Origin: Geobacillus icigianus
GTDB taxonomy: Bacteria; Bacillota; Bacilli; Bacillales; Anoxybacillaceae
Length of the DNA stretch: 33,220 nucleotides
Direction of reading: 5' to 3'
Assembly: GCF_000750005.1 (NCBI RefSeq)
Contig: NZ_JPYA01000057.1
Coordinates: forward strand, 1 to 33,220
The position numbers were made by a program, and so were the translations under genes. This document shows positions 23,613-32,676 of this stretch, piece by piece. Numbering within the stretch: the first letter of the stretch is position 1; every line of letters begins with the position of its first letter. Below the pieces are notes generated by a model, which saw nothing but the letters and a program-made list of their open reading frames with translations, was not told the DNA's origin and searched no databases.

Positions 23613-25655
23613 ATGAAGAAAAAACAATGGAAATTGGATGGATGGATCATTGCAATCATAGCTTGGTCGGCTTTTTTGCATCTCTATCAAATAGGAAACA
23701 GCGGTTCTAACGTCTATTACACAGCAGCGGCGAAAAGCATGGCGGCAAGCTGGAAGGCGTTTTTCTTTGCCGCCCTCGACCCAGAGGGATTTATTACCGT
23801 TGATAAGCCCCCAGTCGCTCTTTGGTTGCAGGCGCTCAGTGTGAAACTGTTTGGCGTTAGTGATTGGAGTGTTTTGCTTCCGGAAGCGGTGGCGGGGATC
23901 GCGGCCACATGGATGATTTATGTCATCGTCCGGCCGTGGGCCGGACAGACAGCGGCGCGGTGGGCAAGTTTCGCCTTTTCTTGCACCCCGGCGTTCGTCG
24001 CTGTGGCGCGGACGAACAATATTGATGCCGTTTTGGTGTTCACATTGCTCTTTGCGACTTGGATGCTGATGAAGGCGGTGATGACGCAACGATGGACGTG
24101 GCTGGTTGGCAGTTTTGCGGTCGTCGGCATCGGATTCAATATGAAAATGTTGCAGGCGTACATGGTGCTCCCGGCGTTTTACTTATTTTACTGGCTCGCT
24201 GGGCGGGGGCCGTGGAAAAAACGGGCCGGGCATTTACTGGTGGCGACGATCGTGCTGCTTTCGGTTTCGCTTTCGTATGCAGCTGCGGTAGCGCTGATTC
24301 CTGCTGACAAGCGTCCGTATATCGGGGGCAGTCAGACGAATTCTGTGTTAGAGTTGGCGCTCGGATATAACGGAATTGAGCGGTTGACCGGGGAAGCTGG
24401 ACCGGGTGGCGGAAAGGGGAGGGCGGATGTTAATGGCAACGCGCAGCCACCTGCTGATGACAGGGTACCGTTCAACGGCAAAGCAGGGACGGCGTTTCCG
24501 GATGGGTCAGGAGGCGAGCCGCCAACGGTGGGCAGTCAACTGCAAAGTCCGCCATCTGTGCCTAGAGGTGGGATGGGTGGCATTGGTGGCGGCGAGATTG
24601 GTGACCCGGGCGTCTTTCGTTTGTTTCAGCTGCCGCTTGCCGGACAGGCGAGCTGGCTGTTGCCGTTTGCGGGCGTCGTAGCGATCGGCTTGGGAATAGA
24701 CGTATGGCGACGCCGGCAGATGACTTCGTTTCATCAATTCTTGCTCTTTTGGTTCGCCTGGCTTGGTCCGATGCTCGTATTTTTTAGCATTGCCGGATTT
24801 TATCACCGCTATTATTTAAGTATGCTGGCGCCGGCTATAGCGGTATTAGTGGGAGCGGGAGGAGCGATGTTGGCGTCCAGCGAACGGGGGACGAGATGGT
24901 TGTTCCCGGCCGCCTTGGTGGCGACGTATGCGTTTGAAGGATGGACAGCTTGGCAGTACCGTAGTTCGTTCTCCCCAGTATGGCCGCTCGCTGTCGGATT
25001 TTACGGACTTGCAATGGTTTGCCTTTGGTTCGCGATGGAAGGCCGCGAGCATGTGAGGCGGATCGTCTATCGAGCGGCGCTCATTGGCGTGCTGGCATTG
25101 CCGGCCTATTGGTCGCTGACGCCAGTGCTATATGGGACAAACAGCACCATTCCATACGCTGGACCAGATTTACAACGAGATAGAGGCGCGCCCATGCCGA
25201 CAGCCGCGATGCCGGATGGACAAGAGGAGCGTTCGCTGAGAGGAGAGACGGGCCAACCTGGCGATGGAGCGGGGCGGTGGCAAACTTCGCGCTCGTTGAC
25301 AGCGTTAGTGTCGTATTTGGAGCAGCGTGCGGGTAAAGCCAAATATTTAGCGGCCACCATCCGCGCGACCGAAGCGGCGGAGTTGATGCTTCACACCGAT
25401 CGAGCGGTGATGGCGATGGGCGGATTCGGCGGAACGGATCCCGTACTAACGCCGAAGAAGCTAGAGAAAATGGCTCGCAACGGTGAGGTGAAGTATTTTC
25501 TCCTTTCCGGTGAAGGGCGAGGAAATCAGGAGCTTGTTCAATGGATTCAAACACATTGCAAAGAAGTTCCATTTTCAGAATGGAGTGGCGGAGAAAAGGC
25601 CTTAAACGGTGGAATGGAGCGCAGAGAAATGACGCTCTACGTATATAACGGATAA
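23613..25655 (+). CDS. GT39-type membrane glycosyltransferase (YkcB/YycA-like)
   Basis: The protein has 680 residues from ATG 23613 with AAAGGGAG upstream. It is a multi-spanning membrane protein of the ArnT/PMT superfamily: the first helix IIAIIAWSAFLHLYQIG is followed by the extracytoplasmic loop with GFITVDKPPVALWLQ (about residues 59-73), the usual lipid-sugar-binding DKPP region. About a dozen hydrophobic segments occupy the first 500 residues. A Gly/Pro-rich extracytoplasmic insert (about residues 265-330) and a soluble C-terminal domain are characteristic of the B. subtilis YkcB/YycA group. It should transfer a sugar from a polyprenyl-phosphate donor to an unknown surface acceptor. The donor is probably made by the GT2 encoded 230 bp downstream. 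Confidence 0.88.
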   Translation: MKKKQWKLDGWIIAIIAWSAFLHLYQIGNSGSNVYYTAAAKSMAASWKAFFFAALDPEGFITVDKPPVALWLQALSVKLFGVSDWSVLLPEAVAGIAATWMIYVIVRPWAGQTAARWASFAFSCTPAFVAVARTNNIDAVLVFTLLFATWMLMKAVMTQRWTWLVGSFAVVGIGFNMKMLQAYMVLPAFYLFYWLAGRGPWKKRAGHLLVATIVLLSVSLSYAAAVALIPADKRPYIGGSQTNSVLELALGYNGIERLTGEAGPGGGKGRADVNGNAQPPADDRVPFNGKAGTAFPDGSGGEPPTVGSQLQSPPSVPRGGMGGIGGGEIGDPGVFRLFQLPLAGQASWLLPFAGVVAIGLGIDVWRRRQMTSFHQFLLFWFAWLGPMLVFFSIAGFYHRYYLSMLAPAIAVLVGAGGAMLASSERGTRWLFPAALVATYAFEGWTAWQYRSSFSPVWPLAVGFYGLAMVCLWFAMEGREHVRRIVYRAALIGVLALPAYWSLTPVLYGTNSTIPYAGPDLQRDRGAPMPTAAMPDGQEERSLRGETGQPGDGAGRWQTSRSLTALVSYLEQRAGKAKYLAATIRATEAAELMLHTDRAVMAMGGFGGTDPVLTPKKLEKMARNGEVKYFLLSGEGRGNQELVQWIQTHCKEVPFSEWSGGEKALNGGMERREMTLYVYNG

Positions 25656-25776
25656 AGGGCTCGAGAAAAACAGCCGACATCCATCGCTGTTTTCATTAGT
25701 AGAAAAGCGTTTTTTATGGGATTCTCTATTAAAATAATTGAAGCTGATTCAAGCCGATCATTGGCGGGTGATCTGC

Positions 25777-25868
25777 TTCGTAGCCGAGGAAATTCATAGA
25801 GGAAAACGTAAAGCAGCCGGTGGCAAAATTGGTGAGGGTGTTCGTAGCCGAAGAAATTCATAGAGGAA
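25777..25868. repeat. Spaced direct repeat, two 28-nt copies 64 nt apart
   Basis: Copies at 25777-25804 and 25841-25868 start TTCGTAGCCG and end ATTCATAGAGGAA, with one mismatch. The second copy ends 16 bp before the GT2 start, so it lies next to that gene's ribosome site. Confidence 0.75.
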
Positions 25869-25884
25869 GCAAGGAGGGAAATCA

Positions 25885-26847
25885 ATGGCGACCTATTCTG
25901 TCATTATTCCTGTCTATAATGAAGCGCTTGTGATCCGTGAGACGTACCGACGGCTGAAAACAGTGATGGAGCAAACAGGTGAGCCGTACGAATTGTTGTT
26001 TGTGAATGACGGCAGCACCGATGGGACGCTCGATATCTTGAGGGAACTGGCCGTGAAAGATGAAACGGTGAAGTACATTGACTTCTCCCGCAATTTCGGC
26101 CATCAAATCGCGATTACAGCAGGAATGGATTACGCCTCTGGCCAAGCTGTTATCATCATTGACGCCGACTTGCAAGATCCTCCTGAACTGATTTGGGACA
26201 TGATCGCGCGATGGAAAGAAGGGTATGATGTTGTCTATGCCCGGCGCGTCAAGCGGAAGGGGGAGACGTTGTTCAAGCGATGGACAGCGTATGTGTTTTA
26301 CCGCTTGCTGCGGGCAGCGACCGAGATCGACATTCCCACTGATACCGGCGATTTTCGTCTCATTGACCGGAAAGTGTGCAATCAGTTACGCTATATGAGG
26401 GAGCGAAATCGTTTTGTCCGCGGGCTTGTCAGCTGGGTCGGTTTTCGGCACATAGCGGTGGAATACGAGCGAGAGCCGCGGCTGGCTGGGGAGACAAAGT
26501 ATCCATTGAAAAAGATGATTCGTTTTTCGTTAGACGGCATTACGTCTTTTTCGCATAAGCCGCTCAAATTGGCGAGCTGGCTTGGGTTTGCTTTGTCGGC
26601 GGCAAGTGCAGTCGGCATGATGGCGGTATTGTACTTGAAGTGGTTCACCCATTCGACCGTGGCCGGATGGGCATCGCTGTTGATGGTCATGCTGTTTTGC
26701 AACGGAGTGACGATGACGATGCTTGGGATTACCGGTGAATACATCGGCCGCATTTACGATGAAGTGAAAGAGCGGCCTCTGTATATTGTCAATGAAACAT
26801 GGGGAGTCGGAACGAGACATGAACGAAAGCCTTCCTACATTCCGTAA
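25885..26847 (+). CDS. Polyprenyl-phosphate sugar synthase, GT2 (YkcC/GtrB-like)
   Basis: The protein has 320 residues from ATG 25885 with AAGGAGGG upstream. The GT-A domain begins YSVIIPVYNEALVIRETY, with FVNDGSTDGT for the nucleotide sugar, the DxD-type IIDADLQDPPEL, and the GtrB-type acceptor region TDTGDFRLIDRKV. Two C-terminal membrane helices (LASWLGFALSAASAVGMMAV and WASLLMVMLFCNGVTMTMLG) anchor it, with the usual GEYIGRIYDEVKERPLYIV ending. Enzymes of this build attach a hexose to undecaprenyl phosphate on the cytosolic face. Its gene overlaps the GtrA-like gene and follows the GT39 gene, giving a complete make, flip and transfer set. Confidence 0.92.
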   Translation: MATYSVIIPVYNEALVIRETYRRLKTVMEQTGEPYELLFVNDGSTDGTLDILRELAVKDETVKYIDFSRNFGHQIAITAGMDYASGQAVIIIDADLQDPPELIWDMIARWKEGYDVVYARRVKRKGETLFKRWTAYVFYRLLRAATEIDIPTDTGDFRLIDRKVCNQLRYMRERNRFVRGLVSWVGFRHIAVEYEREPRLAGETKYPLKKMIRFSLDGITSFSHKPLKLASWLGFALSAASAVGMMAVLYLKWFTHSTVAGWASLLMVMLFCNGVTMTMLGITGEYIGRIYDEVKERPLYIVNETWGVGTRHERKPSYIP

Positions 26848-27229
26848 AGAAAAACAAGCCTTATGGCGGTTTGCCGTCGTCGGGGTGGGCAATACGGCGG
26901 TCGACTTCGCTGTCTTTTTTCTGCTCACCGCCGCAGGCGTTCCTGCGGCCGCGGCGCAAGTCGCTTCTTATGGCGCCGGGGTGGCAAACAGCTACGTTTG
27001 GAACCGGCGCTGGACGTTTCAAATGAAGCAAAGGGCGAATATCGGGGAACTGCTTCGGTTTCTTGCCGTCAACGGGCTGTCGCTCGGAGTGTCGCTTGTC
27101 GTCTTGTTGGCGGCCGAACGGCTCGGCCCGCTTTGGCTCGCGAAAGGTGTGGCCACGGTCATGGGCATGGCGGTGAACTTCGTTGGCAGCCGCTGTTGGG
27201 TGTTTGCGGCACCGCGAAGCGAACGTTGA
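26819..27229 (+). CDS. GtrA-like membrane protein (lipid-linked sugar flippase)
   Basis: The protein has 136 residues. ATG 26819 lies within the end of the GT2 gene, with GGGGAG 12 bp upstream; in-frame ATGs at 26786 and 26792 are possible but would lengthen an already typical protein. It has four hydrophobic segments and the GtrA family hallmarks LWRFAVVGVGNTAVDFAVFF, then ANSYVWNRRWTF and, at the end, AVNFVGSRCWVF. GtrA proteins are thought to move undecaprenyl-phosphate sugars across the membrane. Overlap with the GT2 gene by 29 bp indicates co-translation. A strong terminator follows at 27254. Confidence 0.88.
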   Translation: MNESLPTFRKEKQALWRFAVVGVGNTAVDFAVFFLLTAAGVPAAAAQVASYGAGVANSYVWNRRWTFQMKQRANIGELLRFLAVNGLSLGVSLVVLLAAERLGPLWLAKGVATVMGMAVNFVGSRCWVFAAPRSER

Positions 27230-27253
27230 CAGAAAGCAGGGAAGGAGGACAAC

Positions 27254-27293
27254 GAAAACGACCCGAAAGCCATAGGCGGTCCGGGTCGTTTTC
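27254..27293 (+). terminator. Terminator of the GT39-GT2-GtrA unit
   Basis: AAAACGACCCG and CGGGTCGTTTT form a perfect 11-bp stem. Symmetric A and T runs would let it serve the converging pseudogene as well. Confidence 0.8.
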
Positions 27294-27296
27294 TGG

Positions 27297-27731
27297 TTAG
27301 GAGGGACTGTAAAGGAAAACGATATTTTCCCAAGTGTACTGCTTTTCAGAAAAAGGAATAAAGGTGCTTCCAAATCGGGAAGCGAGGCGGTCGACCATTG
27401 TTTCAAGGGCAATGATGCCCGGCGCAGCCAAGACGCCGGCGAGCGCCGCTGCTGCTCCCGCCTCAGACAAGAAAATGTGCGATTCGGCTTCCAATATCAC
27501 CTCATCTCCCGGGCGGCAATGCGTCAAGATGGCGACTTCGTTTCCTTGCGTGCCGCTTGTGACGAACAAGGCGTCTTCTTTTCCAAGCATTTTGGCCGCC
27601 AACGCTTCTCAACGGTTGACGGTCGGATCTTCGCCGTATACGTCGTCACCGACTTCGGCTTCTGACATCGCCCGGCGCATCTCTGGCGTCGGTTTGGTCA
27701 CGGTATCGCTGCGAAAATCAATGAACGGCAT
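27297..27731 (-). pseudogene. ltaE: Threonine aldolase pseudogene
   Basis: From ATG 27731 the minus strand reads [18 protein letters not shown], then [14 protein letters not shown], which is the N-terminus of low-specificity L-threonine aldolase (a PLP enzyme splitting threonine to glycine and acetaldehyde). An in-frame TGA then stops translation at about residue 41, where Leu would be expected, after which the frame continues ([19 protein letters not shown], then [18 protein letters not shown]). A deletion later joins AALAGVLA to a distal segment ([20 protein letters not shown]), removing the region with the PLP lysine. The remnant is about 145 residues against roughly 340 for the family. 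It is clearly inactive. Confidence 0.85.
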
Positions 27732-27808
27732 CGTGGCCCCCCTTCTTTCCTGATCGTTGTGTGCATCGAAAGAACGGGAGTGCAGGGGGTCCCGCTTCCC
27801 GCCTTTGG

Positions 27809-29053
27809 TTACACGGTTCGAATTTGCCCGGTCCCGTACACGAGCGATTTCGTTGTCGTGATGGCCACAAGCCCCATCGGCCCGCGGGCATGCAGCTTTT
27901 GGGTGCTGATGCCGATTTCCGCCCCGTAGCCGAACTGTTCGCCATCCGTGAAGCGGGTGGACGCGTTATGGTACAAGACCGCCGCGTCGACCGCTTGGAA
28001 AAAGCGGCGGACGTGCGCCTCGTTTTCGGTGATGATCGCTTCCGAATGTTTCGTCCCGTAGCGGCGGATATGCTCGATCGCTTCATCGACATCGGCGACG
28101 AGTTTCACGGCTAAAATCGGCGCCAAATATTCCGTATGCCAGTCTTCTTCTGTCGCTTCGTTGACAAACGGATGCATAGCGGCAAGGCGGCGGTCGCCGC
28201 GCAGCTCGACGCCGCGAGCGTGAAGCGCCTCAAGCAGCTCGCCGGCGTGCGGCCACTGTTCGTGAATGAGCACCGTTTCGACGGCGTTGCAGACGGACGG
28301 ACGCTGCAGTTTGGCGTTTACGACGATATCGACCGCCATCGACCGCTCGGCTGATTCGTCGATGAAAATATGGCAGTTGCCGACACCGGTCTCGAGCACT
28401 GGCACGGTGGCGTTTTCGACGACCGAGCGGATCAACCCCGCTCCGCCGCGCGGAATGAGGACATCAAGATAGTCGTTGAGGCGGAACATGCGCTGGGCCG
28501 TTTCCCGGCTCGTGTCTTCGAGCAGCTCAATGGCGGTTTCCGGGATGGCCGTTGTGCGAAGCGCCTCTTTCATGACGGCCACAAGCGCTTTGTTGGAATG
28601 AAGCGCCGATGAGCTGCCACGGAGCAAGACGGCATTGCCCGTTTTTAGGCAAAGGCTGGCGGCATCGACCGTCACGTTCGGGCGCGCCTCATACACCATG
28701 CCGATCACCCCAAGCGGCACGCGCACCGTTTGAATGCGAAGCCCGTTCGGCCGCGTCCATTCGGCTACGATTTCCCCGACCGGGTCAGGCAATGAAGCGA
28801 CTTGGCGGACGCCACCGATGATTTGATCGATCCGTTCATTCGTGAGCTGCAGCCGGTCAAGCAAAGCCGGCGACAGCCCTTGCGCGCGGCCGGCGGCCAT
28901 ATCGTTTTCGTTTGCCGCCAAAATGACGGCCCGTTCGCGGTCGATGGCTTGGGCGATCTGTTCCAATGCCGCGTTTTTTTCTTCGGTAGACAGCATGGCT
29001 AACGTGTGTGCCGCCGTTTTCAACCGTTCGGCTTTTTCCAGCAGTTCGTTCAT
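27809..29053 (-). CDS. proA: Glutamate-5-semialdehyde dehydrogenase
   Basis: The protein has 414 residues, from ATG 29053 ([20 protein letters not shown]), whose codon overlaps the proB stop by four bases. It reduces glutamyl-5-phosphate with NADPH in the second step of proline synthesis. Visible features are the aldehyde-dehydrogenase fold, [20 protein letters not shown] and [20 protein letters not shown] for cofactor binding, and the catalytic Cys in [13 protein letters not shown]. The ending, [20 protein letters not shown], is typical. An upstream in-frame extension to 29086 is not supported by a ribosome site. It is co-transcribed with proB under a T-box leader. Confidence 0.95.
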   Translation of the reverse strand: MNELLEKAERLKTAAHTLAMLSTEEKNAALEQIAQAIDRERAVILAANENDMAAGRAQGLSPALLDRLQLTNERIDQIIGGVRQVASLPDPVGEIVAEWTRPNGLRIQTVRVPLGVIGMVYEARPNVTVDAASLCLKTGNAVLLRGSSSALHSNKALVAVMKEALRTTAIPETAIELLEDTSRETAQRMFRLNDYLDVLIPRGGAGLIRSVVENATVPVLETGVGNCHIFIDESAERSMAVDIVVNAKLQRPSVCNAVETVLIHEQWPHAGELLEALHARGVELRGDRRLAAMHPFVNEATEEDWHTEYLAPILAVKLVADVDEAIEHIRRYGTKHSEAIITENEAHVRRFFQAVDAAVLYHNASTRFTDGEQFGYGAEIGISTQKLHARGPMGLVAITTTKSLVYGTGQIRTV

Positions 29054-30174
29054 CTTTGGACACGCTCCTTTCGCAAAGTGACCCAATTGTCGCGGTGGAT
29101 GACTTCCGGGCGGTGAAGGTAAGAGTATTGCCGGGCCTCTTCGCTCGGCCGCCCTTTCACTTTTTTCAAATCGGCGGCGGCGTAATACACTTGGCCGCGG
29201 CCGATGGTAATGCCTTTTTCATTGACGACGTCGACGACATCCATCGCATGGAAGTCGCCGGAAACGGCCGTGACGCCGGCGGGAAGCAAGCTTTTCCCGC
29301 GCACAAGCAGCGCTTCCTCGGCGCCGCTGTCAACGGTGATCGTGCCGGAAACGGGGGCGTGATAGGCGATCCATTGCTTGCGCATTTGCATTGGTTTCGG
29401 AAACGGAACGCCGATGTACGTACCGTCGCCTTTTCCAGCCAAAATATCGGCGAGCTTTTCTTTGCCGCTTTCCGTGCCGATGAAGACGCTGACACCGAAC
29501 GAGAGCGCTTTTCGGGCGGCCAACAGCTTTGAGCGCATGCCGCCGGTGCCGACCGCTGAGCCGCTGTCGCCGGCTGAGGCGAGCATCTCGCTTGTAATCT
29601 CCGGCAAAAAGGCATACTTTTTCGCCTGCGGGTTCGTTTTCGGATTGGCGTCGTACAGCCCGTTAATGTCGGTGAGCAAAACGAGCGCATCGGCGTGCAA
29701 AAAGCCGGCGACCAAGGCGGAAAGCATGTCATTGTCGCCAAACGTCAGCTCCTCAGCGGAAACCGGATCGTTTTCGTTAATGACTGGGACGGCGCCGTGC
29801 TCAAGCAATGTCGTGATCGTCGTAAACAAGTTGCGAAACCGCTCGCGGCTGTAAAAATCGCTGCGCGTCAACAACAATTGGGCGGCGGTGAAGCCGAATC
29901 GGGCGAACGCCGAACTGTACGCCTGCATGAGCAGGCTTTGTCCGACGGCGGCGGCCGCCTGTTTGCCGGCGAGCGTCGTCGGCCGCGCCGGGTAGCCTAA
30001 CGGTCCGAACCCGGCCGCGACCGCCCCCGAAGTGATGAGAATGACGTCATGGCCAAGCTGTTTCAGGTGTGCCATGGCTTCGACGTGATCATGAAGTTTG
30101 TCAAGGCATAGGCCGCCTTTTGGATCGGTGAGCGAGCTGCTTCCGATTTTGACGACGACGCGCTGCCGTTTCAT
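29050..30174 (-). CDS. proB: Glutamate 5-kinase
   Basis: The protein has 374 residues, from ATG 30174 with AAAGGAGGG upstream. It phosphorylates glutamate, the committed and normally proline-inhibited step of proline synthesis. The amino-acid-kinase domain (about 1-260) shows [54 protein letters not shown] and the ATP-site [16 protein letters not shown]. The C-terminal PUA domain (about 275-350) includes [20 protein letters not shown] and [15 protein letters not shown]. It is the first gene of the proBA operon; transcription is controlled by the T-box at 30248-30475. Confidence 0.95.
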   Translation of the reverse strand: MKRQRVVVKIGSSSLTDPKGGLCLDKLHDHVEAMAHLKQLGHDVILITSGAVAAGFGPLGYPARPTTLAGKQAAAAVGQSLLMQAYSSAFARFGFTAAQLLLTRSDFYSRERFRNLFTTITTLLEHGAVPVINENDPVSAEELTFGDNDMLSALVAGFLHADALVLLTDINGLYDANPKTNPQAKKYAFLPEITSEMLASAGDSGSAVGTGGMRSKLLAARKALSFGVSVFIGTESGKEKLADILAGKGDGTYIGVPFPKPMQMRKQWIAYHAPVSGTITVDSGAEEALLVRGKSLLPAGVTAVSGDFHAMDVVDVVNEKGITIGRGQVYYAAADLKKVKGRPSEEARQYSYLHRPEVIHRDNWVTLRKERVQR

Positions 30175-30246
30175 GGCGTTCCCTCCTTTGCGAGTTTTGC
30201 CGCTGTCGATTCCATTGTTGTTTGCCGCCCGTTGGAAAGGCGGCCA

Positions 30247-30293
30247 ACAAAAAAAACGCTTCTCCTCCTTTGGCAAAAGGACGGAAAAGCGTT
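30247..30293 (-). terminator. Regulated terminator of the proBA T-box
   Basis: On the minus strand GGAACGCTTTTCC pairs with GGAGAAGCGTT and is followed by a run of eight T. It competes with the T-box antiterminator. Confidence 0.8.
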
Positions 30294-30475
30294 CCGCGGT
30301 ACCACCTTTTTTGGCGCACAAAGCGCCCACCTCTGGCCTATAACGCAGGCATGCGGCTTATGTTTGCATAAGCGGCCGTCTAGGGCAGGTTCAACCGGCT
30401 TCCCGCGAGGAACCTTCCAGCCTATGGGTTCCACTCTCTGGCGCGTTCCCTCGGTTTACTAGTCCCGTGCCGTTC
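30248..30475 (-). promoter_or_regulatory. T-box riboswitch leader of proBA
   Basis: On the minus strand the canonical T-box, AGGTGGTACCGCGG, lies at 30307-30294 and is followed by a terminator hairpin. Upstream is a structured stem I region with the AGAGAGTGG and GGAAGGTTCC elements. A likely specifier is the CCT proline codon at 30389-30387, within TTGAACCTGCCC. By family knowledge, uncharged tRNA-Pro binding would stabilise the antiterminator and switch on proBA. The specifier assignment is an inference from the downstream genes and local sequence. Confidence 0.88.
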
Positions 30476-30591
30476 CCGTTGATCCATTGTCATCGTCCAG
30501 AACGATAGATAGTTTGTAAGAAATTATGCCGGCAAATTCGGCTGTTGTCAAGAGAGAAGGAAACGGAACGATCAACGCAGCGCAAACCGCT

Positions 30592-30684
30592 CGTTGTCCT
30601 CCATCGGGAAACCGGGCGACCAATGTGTTCCGTGCCGCCTTCCCCGCTTGCGGCCGTTGTCCTCCGCCGGGAAACCCGGTGACC
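30592..30684. repeat. Spaced direct repeat, two 30-nt copies 63 nt apart
   Basis: Copies at 30592-30621 and 30655-30684 start CGTTGTCCTCC and end in GACC, with about four mismatches. The second contains a CCGGG-AAA-CCCGG hairpin. The surrounding 30476-30705 holds no gene. Confidence 0.65.
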
Positions 30685-30705
30685 GCCGTTCCGTTGGGTG
30701 GAAGC

Positions 30706-30904
30706 ATGGAGAAAAAGCGCAAACCGTCTTTATTTCCCAGCGAACGCTGGCCATGGTACGAACAGCATTTTCACCAGCTTTTCCGGTCTGTTTGGCGAGG
30801 CGATCGGGATACAGCCGCTTTCGCTGGCGCAAAGGAATGGCGAACGGCCGGAGCTTGGCTGGGAAGCGGCGCTGCCGCTGACTTGGATTGCAGGCAGCAA
30901 ATGA
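30706..30904 (+). pseudogene. Possible small gene broken by a frameshift
   Basis: From ATG 30706 the first 25 or so residues (MEKKRKPSLFPSERWPWYEQ) read like real protein. The frame then turns into unlikely sequence, while an overlapping frame continues sensibly (FSGLFGEAIGIQPLSLAQ, then RPELGWEAALPLTWIAGSK) to a TGA at about 30904. One frameshift near 30780 would join them into a protein of about 65 residues. I do not recognise it. It has no strong ribosome site and lies just upstream of the ilvD promoter. It could be coincidence; confidence is low. Confidence 0.35.
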
Positions 30905-30927
30905 AAACGTATTCAAAATAAAGATAA

Positions 30928-30957
30928 TTGTCTTTCTATTAGAAAAAGTGGTACAAT
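30928..30957 (+). promoter_or_regulatory. Promoter of ilvD
   Basis: TTGTCT (30928-30933) and TACAAT (30952-30957) are 18 bp apart, giving a leader of about 30 nt to the ilvD start. No T-box or clear CodY box is visible. Confidence 0.6.
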
Positions 30958-30996
30958 ACTAGCAACCTAGCACTTTGTACGATGGAGGGACAACAG

Positions 30997-32676
30997 ATGA
31001 AAAAACGGCGCAGTGACATGATCAAAAAAGGGTTTGACCGTGCTCCGCATCGGAGTTTGCTGCGGGCGGCTGGCGTGAAAGACGAAGATTTTGACAAACC
31101 GTTTATTGCCGTGGTCAACTCGTACATCGACATCATTCCGGGGCACGTCCATTTGCAAGAGTTTGGAAAAATCGTCAAAGAAGCGATTCGCGAGGCGGGC
31201 GGCGTCCCGTTTGAAATGAATACGATCGGCGTTGATGACGGCATTGCGATGGGCCATATTGGGATGCGCTATTCGCTTCCGAGCCGGGAAATCATCGCGG
31301 ATTCGATTGAAACGGTCATTTCCGCGCACTGGTTTGACGGTATGGTGTGCATTCCCAACTGTGACAAGATTACGCCGGGGATGATGATGGCAGCGATGCG
31401 GCTCAACATCCCGACGATTTTCGTCAGCGGCGGGCCGATGAAAGCCGGTGTCACGAAAGATGGGCGCAAAATCTCGCTTTCGTCCGTGTTTGAAGGCGTC
31501 GGCGCGTATTTGGGTGGAACGCTCGATGAAAAAGGGTTGGAAGAGCTCGAACGCTACGGCTGTCCGACGTGCGGGTCGTGTTCCGGCATGTTTACCGCCA
31601 ACTCGATGAACTGTTTGGCTGAAGCGCTTGGGTTGGCTTTGCCGGGCAACGGCACGATTTTGGCGGTCGACCCGGCGCGCAAAGAGCTCGTCCGCCGCTC
31701 AGCGAAGCAGCTCATGTATTTGATTGAGCATGATATTAAGCCGCGCGACATCGTGACGGAAAAAGCGATTGACAACGCGTTCGCGCTCGATATGGCGCTC
31801 GGCGGCTCGACGAACACGGTGCTGCATACGCTGGCGATCGCCAATGAAGCGGGCATTGACTACTCGCTCGAGCGGATCAACGAAATCGCCGCCCGCGTGC
31901 CGCACTTGGCGAAGCTCGCACCGGCCTCCGATATTCATTACATTGAAGATTTGCACGAAGCCGGCGGCGTCTCGGCGGTGCTGAATGAATTGGCGAAAAA
32001 AGAAGGGACGCTGCATTTGGATACGCTGACCGTCACCGGCAAGACGCTCGGTGAAAACATCGCCGGCTGTGAAGTGAAAAACGATGACGTCATTCGGCCG
32101 ATTGACAACCCGTATTCGGAAACGGGGGGCCTCGCCATTTTGTTCGGCAACTTGGCTCCGGACGGTGCCGTCATTAAAACGGGCGCGGTTCAAGGCGGCA
32201 TTACCCGCCATGAAGGCCCGGCGATCGTCTTTGATTCGCAGGAAGAGGCGCTGGAAGGCATCGCCAGCGGCAAAATCCAACCGGGTCATGTCGTCGTCAT
32301 CCGCTATGAAGGGCCAAAAGGCGGTCCAGGCATGCCGGAAATGCTGGCGCCAACATCGCAAATTGTCGGCATGGGGCTTGGCACCAAGGTGGCGCTTGTG
32401 ACCGACGGCCGCTTCTCCGGCGCCTCGCGCGGCCTGTCGGTCGGGCATGTGTCTCCGGAAGCGGCGGAAGGCGGCCCAATCGCCTTCATCCAAGACGGCG
32501 ATATCATTGAAATCGACACAGTGAAACGGACGATCAACGTCAAGCTGTCCGACGAAGAGCTCGAACGGCGCAAAGCGAACTGGAAAGGCTTTGAGCCGAA
32601 AGTGAAAACCGGGTACCTCGCCCGCTACTCGAAACATGTCACCTCGGCGAGCACGGGCGGGATTATGAAAATTTAG
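30997..32676 (+). CDS. ilvD: Dihydroxy-acid dehydratase
   Basis: The protein has 559 residues. ATG 30997 is chosen because GGAGGG lies 7-8 bp upstream; the ATG at 30982 overlaps that site. The enzyme dehydrates 2,3-dihydroxy acids to 2-oxo acids in valine, isoleucine and pantothenate synthesis, using an Fe-S cluster and Mg2+. The cluster ligands are visible in [11 protein letters not shown] and [20 protein letters not shown]. Other blocks are ARPHRSLL-like [11 protein letters not shown] at the start, [18 protein letters not shown] and the C-terminal [20 protein letters not shown]. Length is normal. It is a single-gene unit here, apart from other ilv/leu genes. Its last codons and stop are repeated twice more downstream (see the repeat at 32665-32820). 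Confidence 0.96.
   Translation: MKKRRSDMIKKGFDRAPHRSLLRAAGVKDEDFDKPFIAVVNSYIDIIPGHVHLQEFGKIVKEAIREAGGVPFEMNTIGVDDGIAMGHIGMRYSLPSREIIADSIETVISAHWFDGMVCIPNCDKITPGMMMAAMRLNIPTIFVSGGPMKAGVTKDGRKISLSSVFEGVGAYLGGTLDEKGLEELERYGCPTCGSCSGMFTANSMNCLAEALGLALPGNGTILAVDPARKELVRRSAKQLMYLIEHDIKPRDIVTEKAIDNAFALDMALGGSTNTVLHTLAIANEAGIDYSLERINEIAARVPHLAKLAPASDIHYIEDLHEAGGVSAVLNELAKKEGTLHLDTLTVTGKTLGENIAGCEVKNDDVIRPIDNPYSETGGLAILFGNLAPDGAVIKTGAVQGGITRHEGPAIVFDSQEEALEGIASGKIQPGHVVVIRYEGPKGGPGMPEMLAPTSQIVGMGLGTKVALVTDGRFSGASRGLSVGHVSPEAAEGGPIAFIQDGDIIEIDTVKRTINVKLSDEELERRKANWKGFEPKVKTGYLARYSKHVTSASTGGIMKI

Noticed and set aside
30917..30960. A CodY-binding box upstream of ilvD
   Set aside because: The best 15-nt match to the consensus has about five mismatches, so it is no better than background in AT-rich DNA.
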